The position numbers and the translations under genes are program-made. From Massilia sp. IC2-477 (GTDB lineage: Bacteria > Pseudomonadota > Gammaproteobacteria > Burkholderiales > Burkholderiaceae_D), in the NCBI RefSeq assembly GCF_020707265.1, contig NZ_JAJFEQ010000005.1, positions 248,001-312,000 of the forward strand: a stretch of DNA of 64,000 bases, in the 5' to 3' direction. The notes under the pieces were generated by a model that searched no databases, was not told the DNA's origin, and worked only from the letters and a program-made list of their open reading frames with translations. This document shows positions 8,709-17,424 of this stretch, piece after piece. Numbering within the stretch: the stretch's first letter is position 1; each line of letters opens with the position of its first letter.

Positions 8709-10372
8709 TGCGGCCGCGCCTGCGGGCAGTGCTGCTGGTAACCGCGACGATGCTTGCGGCTTCCGCCCATGCGCAGGAAACCGCGGAACCCGCTGCCGGC
8801 AACTTCTTCACCCGCCTGTTCGCATCGAACGACAAACCGGTGCTCGCCAAGTTGACTGGGCAGCCCTTCAAGCCGTCGAGCCAGGCCATCGGCGCCGACC
8901 GCGACCTGCTCAACCAGCGCGCCAGCGGCTATGGCCTGATCGCTTCGGACAGTCTCGAGGCCTACGCCAACGGCGTGCTGGAGAAACTCAAGGCGCAGGC
9001 GGGCATCCCTGGACTGCCTGGCAAGGTCTACCTGTCGGCCACCGACGACCTGGCTGCCGTCACGACGGCCGACGGCAACATCTACATCGGTTATCGCTGG
9101 TTCGAGAACCTGAATGCGGCGAGCTTCAAGTACGGACAGGAAGACACCCTGGCGGCCCTGCTGGCGCATGAACTGGCTCACATCGCCCTCGGTCACCACA
9201 ACAGCGATTTCCTGGCGAACGCCGGCAAGTGGCTACAGCGCTACTATGCCCAGGGGATGGCGATCAAGACCGCGCTCGACCAGAAGCTCCAGGGCACGAT
9301 CGCCCTGCCCGAGCGCGCGACCAACAACCTCAGGAAGATGCAGTACATGGTCGAGATCATGGACGGCATGCTGCATCCCGCCTGGAAGCGCGGACAGGAA
9401 GAAGAGGCCGACGCCGTCGCCGTGGACTTGACACGGGCGGCCGGCTATTCCTATCAGGAAGGCGTCAAGCGCTTCCTCGAACTGAACAGCAGCGCCGAAC
9501 TGGTGCAGAAAGAACGCGACGACGCCCGCCTCAAGACCATGCGCGACGACGTCGAGTCCTCGCTCAAGGAAGGCAAGATCGACGCCGCCATCAACGGCAT
9601 CGCCGGCCAGCTGGGCGAACAGTTGCAGGGCATGCTCACCGCGACCCATCCCGACCCGGCGGCGCGCCTCGCCAAGGTGTCGAGCTACGTGGCCAAGCAC
9701 TATCCCGCCGACTGGTACGAGGACGCCCAGGCGCCGGTGTCGACCGACTACCGCAAGGTGGCGCTCGACAAGCGCAATGTCGAGCTCTTCGAGATGTACA
9801 ACAATGCCTTCCAGCTGGAGAACCTGTACTCCAGCATGAAGCCGGACGACATGAGGGCAGCTATCACGCTCGGCGACAAAATCACGCGCAAGATCGGCCT
9901 CGCGCACGTGAACCGCAACAACTGGCTTCTGTTTTACGGGTATGCCCGGGCGGTGCGCTATTCCAGCGCACTCGCGCCCGAGGTCGCGAGCGCCATGCTG
10001 CCTCCGGCGCCCGCCAGAAAGGGCAGGAAGGCCAAGGCCGCTCCTCCGGTACCGAGCGACCCGTCGGCGCAACTTGCGCTGCGCGCCGACGAGCTCGAAC
10101 AGGCCCTGATCGCGAGCGAGGCAGCCATGAGCTTCAAGCCTTACGAGGACAGCATCAAGCTCGCCCTCGAAACCGGCAAGCGCGACCGCGCCCTGCAGCT
10201 GCTGGCAACGACCGACAAGAAATTTGAACTGGCGCGCAGCACCCTGCCGAAAACCATCGGCCTGTACGCCCGGGCCAACGAATCCAAGCGGGCAAGCGAA
10301 CTGGTGACGTACTGCCATACCACCTATATCGATATGCGTGACGAATGCAATAAGGCGAGCGTCGTCAAATGA
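8705..10372 (+). CDS. Periplasmic M48-family zinc metalloprotease
   Basis: The protein has 555 residues with an N-terminal signal peptide (AVLLVTATMLAASAHAQ). The zinc site is HELAH at 155-159, with the third ligand in the EEEAD segment at 232-236, as in M48 peptidases such as BepA and LoiP. The C-terminal half (about 330-555) is helical and may form TPR-like pairs (for example LALRADELEQALIASEAAMS). Relatives act in outer-membrane quality control; the substrate here is unknown. Four-base overlaps at both ends tie it to the SH3-like and CHASE2 genes. Confidence 0.88.
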   Translation: MMRPRLRAVLLVTATMLAASAHAQETAEPAAGNFFTRLFASNDKPVLAKLTGQPFKPSSQAIGADRDLLNQRASGYGLIASDSLEAYANGVLEKLKAQAGIPGLPGKVYLSATDDLAAVTTADGNIYIGYRWFENLNAASFKYGQEDTLAALLAHELAHIALGHHNSDFLANAGKWLQRYYAQGMAIKTALDQKLQGTIALPERATNNLRKMQYMVEIMDGMLHPAWKRGQEEEADAVAVDLTRAAGYSYQEGVKRFLELNSSAELVQKERDDARLKTMRDDVESSLKEGKIDAAINGIAGQLGEQLQGMLTATHPDPAARLAKVSSYVAKHYPADWYEDAQAPVSTDYRKVALDKRNVELFEMYNNAFQLENLYSSMKPDDMRAAITLGDKITRKIGLAHVNRNNWLLFYGYARAVRYSSALAPEVASAMLPPAPARKGRKAKAAPPVPSDPSAQLALRADELEQALIASEAAMSFKPYEDSIKLALETGKRDRALQLLATTDKKFELARSTLPKTIGLYARANESKRASELVTYCHTTYIDMRDECNKASVVK

Positions 10373-11931
10373 GCGGACTGTCGCTGGTGAAGACCGCATC
10401 GACGGAGGAAGAGCGCAGTGGTTTCTGGCGCCTGCTGTCGATCTACGTGGTCCTTGGCCTGGCCTGCGCCTACCTGTCGCAATGGATGCCGGCGGCGGAA
10501 GGCGCCAAGCGGGTGATGACCCGGATCTGGGGACCGATCCTGACGGACAGCTACCCCACCACCGGGCGCGACCGGATCACGGTGATGGTGATCGATGACC
10601 AGGACCTCGCTGCCTACGGTGAGGTCTGGCCGGTGCCGCTCGGCTTCCACGAGCGGCGCCTGCGCGAGCTGCTCAACTACCAGCCGCGGGCGGTCTTCTT
10701 CGACATCATCTTTCTCGACGACCGCAAGGATCCCGACCTGGCCGGATTCATCGACGCGGCCTGCGCAGCGCGCGTGGCCGGTGTCCCGGTCTTCGTCGGC
10801 TCCTTCGGCAGCGCCGGATTGACGGCATCCCGAACCGAGCGGGCGATGCTGGATCGCCGGGTCGAGGTGGCGGGCCGCCAGCTCCCCTGCATCGAGGCGG
10901 CCTACCTGAACCTGCGGATCGACGGCTACGACCAGTCGGTGTGGGAGTACGATCTCGACGTTCCTGCCACGGGCGGCGCCGGCGCGCGCCCATTCCCGTC
11001 GCCGGCCGCGCGCCTTTACCAGTTGGACCACGTGCTGGCGCCGGCAGTAGCGGCCGAGCCGATGGCGCTGGTGTGGGGAACCGCCAGCGATCCGCGCAAC
11101 CTCGAATGGCTCAACAGCGACGTGCGGCCGGGCGGTCCCGGCGCCCCATGCTCCGCCTCATGGCACTGGACGCGCTTGTCGCCGATCGGCAAACCGAGCG
11201 ATCCACTCTGCCCCTACCAGCAGCAGCTGCCGGTGCGCACGCTCAAGCGCGTGCACGGGCTCGACGAGGATGGGCTGGCTGATGCCATCCGTGGCAAGTA
11301 CGTGATCTACGGCACCCATTTGCAAAGCAATGCCGACGTGATCCTCTCTCCCTACCACGGCAGGATCCCCGGCCCCTTCCTGCATGCCATGGCGCTGGAC
11401 AACCTGCTGTCCTTCGACGGCGCGCCGAAGACCGGCGGTGATTTCGGCCAGCCATGGTGGGGCCTTGCAAGCCTGTTCACCGTGCTCGCGGTACTGGTGA
11501 TTTCGGCGGTGATCGCCGCCAAGCTGGCGTTCGACCTGCCGGAGCGAGTCCGCAAGCGGGTCGCGAGACGCCTGGCCGGTTGGCAACCGGGATCCTCCCG
11601 CTACGACAACGCGTGGCAGGCCGGAATGGGGCAACTGGCGCTCGCCTTCAAGCATGGCATCGAACGCCTGGCGCCGCACCTGCTTCTGGCGACGATCTAT
11701 GCGGTGGTCATCCTGGCGCTGGTGGGCGTGAGCTACTACTGGTTTGCCCTGGGGCCGCTGGTGTGGATCGAATTCGTCCTGTTCCCGATCGGAATGGAAT
11801 TCCTGCATCTGGGCGACAGGTTCGATGCCGCCCTCAAGGAGGCCATGGCCTACCTGCGACGCGCCAGATCGGCCGTACTCGCCGCGGGGCACGCGCCTGC
11901 GGACAGTGACGATGAACCCATGCAGGCCTGA
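10369..11931 (+). CDS. CHASE2-domain membrane protein without a recognisable output domain
   Basis: The 520-residue protein has an N-terminal membrane helix (about 22-40), a large extracytoplasmic CHASE2 domain (DRITVMVIDDQDLAAYGEVW, later AVFFDIIFLDD and IRGKYVIYGTH), and then three C-terminal membrane segments (from about 365). CHASE2 normally feeds a cyclase, kinase or EAL domain, but here only a short cytoplasmic region and tail follow. It may therefore signal through partner proteins or act as a scaffold. It is the last gene of the operon and overlaps the protease stop as ATGA. Confidence 0.85.
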   Translation: MSGLSLVKTASTEEERSGFWRLLSIYVVLGLACAYLSQWMPAAEGAKRVMTRIWGPILTDSYPTTGRDRITVMVIDDQDLAAYGEVWPVPLGFHERRLRELLNYQPRAVFFDIIFLDDRKDPDLAGFIDAACAARVAGVPVFVGSFGSAGLTASRTERAMLDRRVEVAGRQLPCIEAAYLNLRIDGYDQSVWEYDLDVPATGGAGARPFPSPAARLYQLDHVLAPAVAAEPMALVWGTASDPRNLEWLNSDVRPGGPGAPCSASWHWTRLSPIGKPSDPLCPYQQQLPVRTLKRVHGLDEDGLADAIRGKYVIYGTHLQSNADVILSPYHGRIPGPFLHAMALDNLLSFDGAPKTGGDFGQPWWGLASLFTVLAVLVISAVIAAKLAFDLPERVRKRVARRLAGWQPGSSRYDNAWQAGMGQLALAFKHGIERLAPHLLLATIYAVVILALVGVSYYWFALGPLVWIEFVLFPIGMEFLHLGDRFDAALKEAMAYLRRARSAVLAAGHAPADSDDEPMQA

Positions 11932-12023
11932 GTCGGCGCGCCGGCAAAGTTTTCGTATGCACAACAAATTGTAGATAGACAATTGATTAATTAGCAATGT
12001 AAGATTGCAAAATTGTCAGCATC

Positions 12024-13115
12024 ATGTCCAATATGCATTTGTCGCCGCTCTTACAACAACGCATTTCGCTACTTCGTTTTCTCATGATTTTCGGGGTGGT
12101 GTTGTTGCATACGCCACCTTACGTCCGGCTCGAGGATGTCGGCACGGGTCCATTCGACTTCGTGGTGGCCTTGTGCCAGCATGCGATCTTCCGCACCAGC
12201 GTCCCGGTTCTCACTTTCATTTCCGCATACCTGCTGTTTCGCGCCGGGCTCGACCTCCGTCCTGTCGAACTGTTACGCAAAAAATCCCGGTCGTTGCTGC
12301 TGCCTTACCTGGTGTTCAATCTCGGCGTACTGGCGGGCTTCCTGCTGGTCAGGGAAATGCTCGGCGTGACGACGCCGGCTGTATCCCACACAGGACTGGC
12401 AGGGTGGCTGAACGTCGCCTTCGGTCTCGCAGGCCCGCCAATCAACTACCCTTTGAACTTCCTGCGCGATTTGCTGGTCCTGATGCTGCTTGCGCCCCTG
12501 TTCGGCTACCTTTTGCGCAAGACGCCCTTCCTGGGGCTGATCCTGGTCCTGCTGGTGTTCTACAACAATCTCGACGGCCCGCTGGTGATGCGCGATGTGA
12601 TGGGTCCGGTCTTCTACCTGGGCGGGCTGGCCGCGGTGCTGAGATGGGACATGGAAGCCCTGGACCGTTTCGCACCTGCCTTGCTTGCGGTATTTTTCGC
12701 CTGCTGCGCTGCGGTCGTGTACTTCAAGATCATCAATACCAACTACCTGCGCCTGGTGGCGCCGGTACTGGTTTGGCCCGCCGCATCCCTGCTGGTACCC
12801 ACGGCGTTCGGGCAATGGCTGGCCCGAATGGGCAAGTACAGTTTCTTCCTGTTCCTCGCGCATGCGCCGATCCTGGTGGGTGTCAATCTGCTGTACCGCC
12901 GCTTCGGCGACTTCATCCCCTACCCGCTCTATTGGATCATGGCGCCGGTGATCGTCACGCTGATCGTGGTCGGCCTGTATGCGCTGGCAATGCGCTCCAT
13001 GCCCGGCATATTCTGCACGCTGATCGGCAAGGGCCGGCCGGCCGGGGTCAGCTCCGACAAGGCAGCACCTGCCATCCACCCCGCACAGGAACTGGGCGAC
13101 GTGGTCAAGGTCTGA
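12024..13115 (+). CDS. Acyltransferase 3-family membrane protein
   Basis: The 363-residue protein carries about ten hydrophobic segments. Near the N-terminus it has RISLLRFLMIFGVVLLH, the Arg/His signature of acyltransferase family 3 (OafA/WecH/NodX-like), which O-acylates surface glycans or small molecules. No SGNH domain is attached. An AT-rich leader (11940-12020) precedes it, but no clear Shine-Dalgarno is seen, so the internal Met at codon 4 is also possible. Neighbouring genes do not form a polysaccharide cluster, so the acceptor is unknown. It is followed 20 bp later by the sigma54 promoter of the next gene. Confidence 0.85.
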   Translation: MSNMHLSPLLQQRISLLRFLMIFGVVLLHTPPYVRLEDVGTGPFDFVVALCQHAIFRTSVPVLTFISAYLLFRAGLDLRPVELLRKKSRSLLLPYLVFNLGVLAGFLLVREMLGVTTPAVSHTGLAGWLNVAFGLAGPPINYPLNFLRDLLVLMLLAPLFGYLLRKTPFLGLILVLLVFYNNLDGPLVMRDVMGPVFYLGGLAAVLRWDMEALDRFAPALLAVFFACCAAVVYFKIINTNYLRLVAPVLVWPAASLLVPTAFGQWLARMGKYSFFLFLAHAPILVGVNLLYRRFGDFIPYPLYWIMAPVIVTLIVVGLYALAMRSMPGIFCTLIGKGRPAGVSSDKAAPAIHPAQELGDVVKV

Positions 13116-13135
13116 GCCTGCGCCGCCCAGCCGAT

Positions 13136-13151
13136 TGGCACGCATTTTGCT
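13136..13151 (+). promoter_or_regulatory. Sigma54 (-24/-12) promoter of the Cache-CheW gene
   Basis: TGGCACG-CATT-TTGCT matches the sigma54 consensus TGGCACG-N4-TTGCW at every specified base. The GG (13137-13138) and GC (13149-13150) are 12 bp apart, as required. Transcription would begin near 13162, giving a leader of about 21 nt before the ATG at 13183. An enhancer-binding protein is needed by definition; its sites were not identified. Confidence 0.85.
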
Positions 13152-13182
13152 CTTAGGAAAGAATTCTTTTCATGAGCAGAAC

Positions 13183-15732
13183 ATGGACCACGAACCAACC
13201 GAGCAGCTTGTCGACACCCTCCTTCCCTGCATGCCCGACGTCGCACAGCGCCAGGCGGCGCTGCACGAGCTGCACCAGACCTGGCGCCTGATCGAGGCCT
13301 CGGCCAAGATGAATTGTCCGTCTGAGGCACGCCTGCTGTTGCCGGCGGTCCTGGCCACCCGCACCGATCTGGTGCAGCTGGAACGCGACCTGGTCGCCAA
13401 CATGGTGGCCGAAAAGGTGCGCCAGGTGCTGGGCGAGGCCGCCACCCGCGCGCAGTACGCGCTCGATCTCCTGGTGCGCAACCTGTTCGAGCGCACCGCC
13501 GATGTCGGTTTCCTCGCCGTCGACCGCGACCTGTGCCGCTTCGTCGCGGGCCAGAGCACCGACCGCGCCGCGGCGCAACGGCGCTTGGCGGCCTACCGCG
13601 ACAAGTACACGGTATATGACGACATCCTGCTGCTGGCGCCGGACGGCACGATGCTGGTGCGGGCGGCTCCCGACGCACCCCTCTCGTGCAGCAGCGACCC
13701 GCTGGTGGCCGCGACCCTGGCCGCGCCGGGCTACCTCGAGACCTTCCGTGCCAGCGACCTGCGGCCCGGACAGGAGCGCGCGCTGCTGTATTCCCAGGCC
13801 ATGCGCCACCCGGATACAGGCGCCGTGACCGGCGTGCTGTGCCTCAGCTTTCACTTCGCGCACGAACTTGCCGCTGTCTTCGCCGCCTACGGCGATCCCG
13901 AGGGACGCGCCATCATGCTGCTGCTCGATGCCGACGACCGTGTCATCAGCAGCGCCGATCCGCTGTGGATCGCGCCCGGCGTCCGGGTTCCAGTTAACCT
14001 GGAAGCCACGGCGGCGCCGCGCCTGTTTGCCGGCCGCGAATACCTGGTGAGCACCCTGGCGTCAGGCGGCTACCAGGGTTATCCCGGTCCGCCGGGCTGG
14101 AAGACGCAGGTCATGGTGCCGCTCGACTTGGCCTTTCGCCGTCCACGCCGCGATGCGGCGTCGCAGCTGGCGCCCGAGATGCTGCAAGGGCTGTTGTCGC
14201 ATGCGCGCAGCTTCAACCCGGCGCTGCATGCCTTGATGTCCTCGGTAACAGGCGCGACCCAGGCCATCAAGCGCATCGTCTGGAACGGCAAGGTCACCAG
14301 CATCCGCACCGGCAGCGATGACGCCGGCGACATCCGGCGCCTGTACCCCGTGCTCGACGAGATCACCGAGACCGGCGAGCGCAGCGACGCGGCTTTCTCG
14401 CAATCGATCGAAGGCCTGTACCAGACCGTGCTGGCGTCGAGCCTGCAGGCCGCCGCATTCACCGCGCAGCTGCTGGTCGACATGCTGGATCGCAGCCTGT
14501 ACGAGCGTGCCAACGATTGCCGCTGGTGGGCCCTGGCCGGACCGCTGCGCCAGGCACTCGCAGCCACAGACGCGGGCCAGCAGCGCGTCCAGATCGGCGC
14601 CCTGCTCGCCCACATCAACGGCCTGTACACCGTGTACAGCCGCCTTGTGGTGTACGACCGCCACGGATGCATCGTGGCCGCGACAGGCCCGCAGGACCTT
14701 GTCGGCAGCCACATCGCCGACGACACCCTGCGCGCCGTGATGGGCCTGCGCAGCGAGTCGGACCATGTTGCCGAAACCTTCGGGCCGTCGCCGCTGTATG
14801 ACGGCCGCCCGACCTTCGTCTACCACGCCGCGATCCGCCACCCCGAGCACGATGCGAACGTCATCGGCGGTATCGGCATCGTCTTCGACAGCGCTGTCGA
14901 ACTGCGCAACATGCTCGACGGCGGCGTGGCCGGACGCGCCGCCATGCATGCCTTTTTTGTCGAGCCAGGCGGGCGGGTGCTGTCCGGGACGGACGCCGGC
15001 TACCCGGCAGGCGCGGTACTGGCGCTGGACGCAGACCTGTTCGACACAGCGGCGCAGCATGGCCGCGCAGCGCGCATCGTCGTGCATGACGGCCAGTACT
15101 GCGTCGCTGCATGCGCCAGTGCGCAGGGCTACCGCGAATTCCGGACGATCCCTGGTCGCGAACAGCCCGTGTTCTCGGTCGTGCTGCAATCCTTCGGCCC
15201 GGTGCGCTCGCAGGCCGAGCTGGCACGATCAAGCCAGGTGCGCGTGCGCACCGAGCACGAACAAGGGCGTGACTATGCCCTGTTCCTGGTCGACGGCGCG
15301 CTGATGGCCCTCGACGCCGCCGCCGTGGTCGAGGCAGTGCCGTTCGCGCGGGTCAAGCGCGCCCCTGCTTCCGGCGGTGCGATCGGCATGCTCGATGCCG
15401 GGCCGGACCAGGGCCGGCGCCATTTCGTGTGGGTGTTCGACCTGGCGCGCATGGTGTCGGGCCAGGAGCGCGCGTGGCCTCTCGATGGGCAGGTGATCCT
15501 GGTGCGGCATGGCGCGGGCACGATCGGCTTGCTGGTAGACGATGTGCACTCGGTGCAGCGCTTTGCGCCCGAGGTGCTGAGCGCGTTTGGCGCGCCGGCT
15601 GCGGCAGGCTTGACCGCCGGTCTGATCAAGGCGAATGGCGGCGAACTGCTGATCCAGGAGATCAGCACCGAGCGACTTCTTGCATGGATGCGCGCTGCAA
15701 GAACGACAGGCGACCAGCAGCGCACAGGGTGA
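13183..15732 (+). CDS. Soluble protein with two tandem Cache-like sensor modules and a C-terminal CheW domain
   Basis: The 849-residue protein lacks a signal peptide or membrane helix. Two related modules occur at about residues 80-235 and 420-580, sharing the pattern LFERTADVGFLAVD / LYERANDCRWWALA, then DKYTVYDDILLLAPDG / NGLYTVYSRLVVYDRHG. The C-terminus (about 696-840, ALFLVDGALMALDAAAVVEA then IGLLVDDVHSVQRF) is a CheW fold that would dock to CheA or chemoreceptors. It thus looks like a cytoplasmic sensor feeding an array without being a receptor. The start is placed at 13183 because an upstream in-frame TTG lies inside the sigma54 promoter. The Shine-Dalgarno is weak (GAGCAG). Confidence 0.85.
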   Translation: MDHEPTEQLVDTLLPCMPDVAQRQAALHELHQTWRLIEASAKMNCPSEARLLLPAVLATRTDLVQLERDLVANMVAEKVRQVLGEAATRAQYALDLLVRNLFERTADVGFLAVDRDLCRFVAGQSTDRAAAQRRLAAYRDKYTVYDDILLLAPDGTMLVRAAPDAPLSCSSDPLVAATLAAPGYLETFRASDLRPGQERALLYSQAMRHPDTGAVTGVLCLSFHFAHELAAVFAAYGDPEGRAIMLLLDADDRVISSADPLWIAPGVRVPVNLEATAAPRLFAGREYLVSTLASGGYQGYPGPPGWKTQVMVPLDLAFRRPRRDAASQLAPEMLQGLLSHARSFNPALHALMSSVTGATQAIKRIVWNGKVTSIRTGSDDAGDIRRLYPVLDEITETGERSDAAFSQSIEGLYQTVLASSLQAAAFTAQLLVDMLDRSLYERANDCRWWALAGPLRQALAATDAGQQRVQIGALLAHINGLYTVYSRLVVYDRHGCIVAATGPQDLVGSHIADDTLRAVMGLRSESDHVAETFGPSPLYDGRPTFVYHAAIRHPEHDANVIGGIGIVFDSAVELRNMLDGGVAGRAAMHAFFVEPGGRVLSGTDAGYPAGAVLALDADLFDTAAQHGRAARIVVHDGQYCVAACASAQGYREFRTIPGREQPVFSVVLQSFGPVRSQAELARSSQVRVRTEHEQGRDYALFLVDGALMALDAAAVVEAVPFARVKRAPASGGAIGMLDAGPDQGRRHFVWVFDLARMVSGQERAWPLDGQVILVRHGAGTIGLLVDDVHSVQRFAPEVLSAFGAPAAAGLTAGLIKANGGELLIQEISTERLLAWMRAARTTGDQQRTG

Positions 15733-15747
15733 TACTGCGGTCCACTA

Positions 15748-15772
15748 CCGGCCCGGCGAAGTGTGGGGCCGG
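15748..15772. terminator. Convergent hairpin between the Cache-CheW and porin-like genes
   Basis: CCGGCCC (15748-15754) and GGGCCGG (15766-15772) form a perfect 7-bp GC stem with an 11-nt loop in the 58-bp gap between convergent stop codons. There is no T-tract; it is a probable bidirectional transcription stop or mRNA end. Confidence 0.45.
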
Positions 15773-15790
15773 CAGTGACCGGGGGATGGA

Positions 15791-16885
15791 TCAGAACAGC
15801 ACGTCCATCGTCACCGTGAACATCTTGGCGTTCTTGGTGAAGTCATACGCGCTCGAATCCTGGACCGAATCCCACTGCACTTTCAGGTCCATGTTCTTGC
15901 GGAAGTCCCAGCGCACGCCGACGAAGCGCGTGCTGTCGTTCTGGGTCTCGGTGTACGTCGGGGTCAGCTTTTCCTCGTATTTGGAGAAGCCGACCATCGG
16001 CGTGAACTTGCCGTAGCGGTAGCCGACGGTCGCGGTCAGGCTCTTGGACTTGTAGTCCAGCGAAGGACGCATGAAACGGTTCGCCTCGGCGCGGACCATC
16101 CAGTTGCCGTAGTCGATGCTGCCGGACAGGCCGATGATGCGCTGGCGCGTGCCCTTCTGGTAGACCGGCTCTTCGCCCGGCTCGTAGATGCCCAGGTTGA
16201 TCGAGTTCTGCATGTAGATCAGGCGCGCGCCGAACACCTCGTTCGAGACGTCGACGTAGCCGCCCAGGATGTTCTTCCAGTCGTCGTCGACGCGGTGGCC
16301 GTAGAATATCTTGCGCTGCTCGATATTGTCGCGGGTGGTTTCCTGGCCGGCAAAGACGTTGCCGGTCACGGCCCAGTCGCCGACGCTGCGCGAATGGCGG
16401 ATGTTCACGCCGTTGTAGGCGCCGATCTCCCAGCCGTAGATATCCTGCGGCACGCGCGCCCAAGGCAGCGTGTAGCCGATGTAGACGCTGTCCGAATAGG
16501 CGTAGATCGGCAGGCGGCGGCGGCCGGCCTGGATCGTGGTCTCCGGCGTCAGGTCGTAGGACAGATAGGCCCAGTCGACGTCGGGCTTGCTGTTTTCGGA
16601 TGCGCGCAGCACGGCCTGCACGGTGCCCGACAGCTTGTCGGTGAACTGGTACTTGGCCTGCAGGCCGACCAGCGATTCGTTGGTCCAGCTCCAGTTGCCC
16701 TTGTTGTAGACGGCGCCGTGCTCGTAGTTGCCGATGAAGCAGGGGCAGGCATTGCCCATGTATTCGCCCTGCGAACCGCTGTAGGCCTTGCCCGCGGTGA
16801 GGGTTGCGAAGCCCGAGAAGGTCAGGTCGTCGGCATGCGCCATGCCTGCGCTGGACAGCAGCGCGGCGATAATCAGTTTCTTCAT
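15791..16885 (-). CDS. Outer-membrane beta-barrel (porin-like) protein
   Basis: The 364-residue protein starts at MKKLIIAALLSSAGMAHA, a clear Sec signal peptide; a longer in-frame start would overlap the upstream gene and lacks a family match. The mature part is a series of alternating amphipathic strands rich in Tyr/Trp/Gly (ESLVGLQAKYQFTDKLSGTV, TATVGYRYGKFTPMVGFSKY) and ends in Phe (MFTVTMDVLF), the BamA-recognition pattern of outer-membrane barrels. A CxC pair (ACPCF) near the N-terminus is unusual for a porin. It lies 22 bp downstream of the small phosphate-binding-like gene. Confidence 0.85.
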   Translation of the reverse strand: MKKLIIAALLSSAGMAHADDLTFSGFATLTAGKAYSGSQGEYMGNACPCFIGNYEHGAVYNKGNWSWTNESLVGLQAKYQFTDKLSGTVQAVLRASENSKPDVDWAYLSYDLTPETTIQAGRRRLPIYAYSDSVYIGYTLPWARVPQDIYGWEIGAYNGVNIRHSRSVGDWAVTGNVFAGQETTRDNIEQRKIFYGHRVDDDWKNILGGYVDVSNEVFGARLIYMQNSINLGIYEPGEEPVYQKGTRQRIIGLSGSIDYGNWMVRAEANRFMRPSLDYKSKSLTATVGYRYGKFTPMVGFSKYEEKLTPTYTETQNDSTRFVGVRWDFRKNMDLKVQWDSVQDSSAYDFTKNAKMFTVTMDVLF

Positions 16886-16907
16886 TCTTCGTTCTTGCTC
16901 ATCTGGG

Positions 16908-17318
16908 TTAATTGGCGGTGGCGATGACTTTGACGCTGGCGTCCGCATCCTTCTTGTCGATGTAACCGACGGCGTTCGGGTCGGCGGCAACGGCCTTCTT
17001 CATGGCCTCGACGCTGCCCACTTCGCTCGGCGGCGTGCCGGTGCCGGTGAAGATCAGCTTGCCCCACATCGCCTGCACCTGGACCGGATCCTTCTTGCAG
17101 GCCTTGGCGAAGAATTCGTCGCGCAGCGGATTCTTCTCGCTGAGGTTGATCGGCGTGGGCGACTTGACCTTGCCGAGGAAGGCCTGACACACCTGCGCCA
17201 GCTGGGGCGCCTGGGTCGATTTGGCGGAGACGATGACGCCGATCTCGGCGTGCGCCGGCGACGCGGCGAGCATGGCCAAGGCGAGCGCGCAGGCCGCTGC
17301 TGTAGAAGCTTTATTCAT
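16908..17318 (-). CDS. Small periplasmic PstS-like substrate-binding protein
   Basis: From the ATG at 17318 the product is 136 residues with a signal peptide (STAAACALALAMLAASPAHA). The pattern AFLGKVKSPTPINLSEKNPLRDEFF then MWGKLIFTGTGTPPSEVGSVEAMKKAVAADPNAVGYID is the second half of the phosphate-binding (PBP-like) fold found in short proteins annotated as phosphate ABC transporter substrate-binding protein. At 136 residues it is less than half a PstS and has no transporter genes nearby. Between a chemoreceptor and a barrel protein, a ligand-presenting role is plausible but unproven. Confidence 0.8.
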   Translation of the reverse strand: MNKASTAAACALALAMLAASPAHAEIGVIVSAKSTQAPQLAQVCQAFLGKVKSPTPINLSEKNPLRDEFFAKACKKDPVQVQAMWGKLIFTGTGTPPSEVGSVEAMKKAVAADPNAVGYIDKKDADASVKVIATAN

Positions 17319-17424
17319 GTTGTCGTGGTTGGTGGTGATGAAGCCCCGGCCGCGAGGCCAGGCGTGGGTCGGCAAGCGCCCCGGCGTCAACCGGGACGAT
17401 TACAGAAAACGGTTGGGGGAAAGA

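Noticed and set aside
13135-13182. Upstream TTG start for the Cache-CheW gene
   Set aside because: The TTG and following codons coincide with the sigma54 promoter, so they should lie upstream of the transcript start.
16908-17318. Functional pst phosphate transporter locus
   Set aside because: There are no pstC, pstA, pstB or phoU genes nearby and the binding protein is less than half the usual length.
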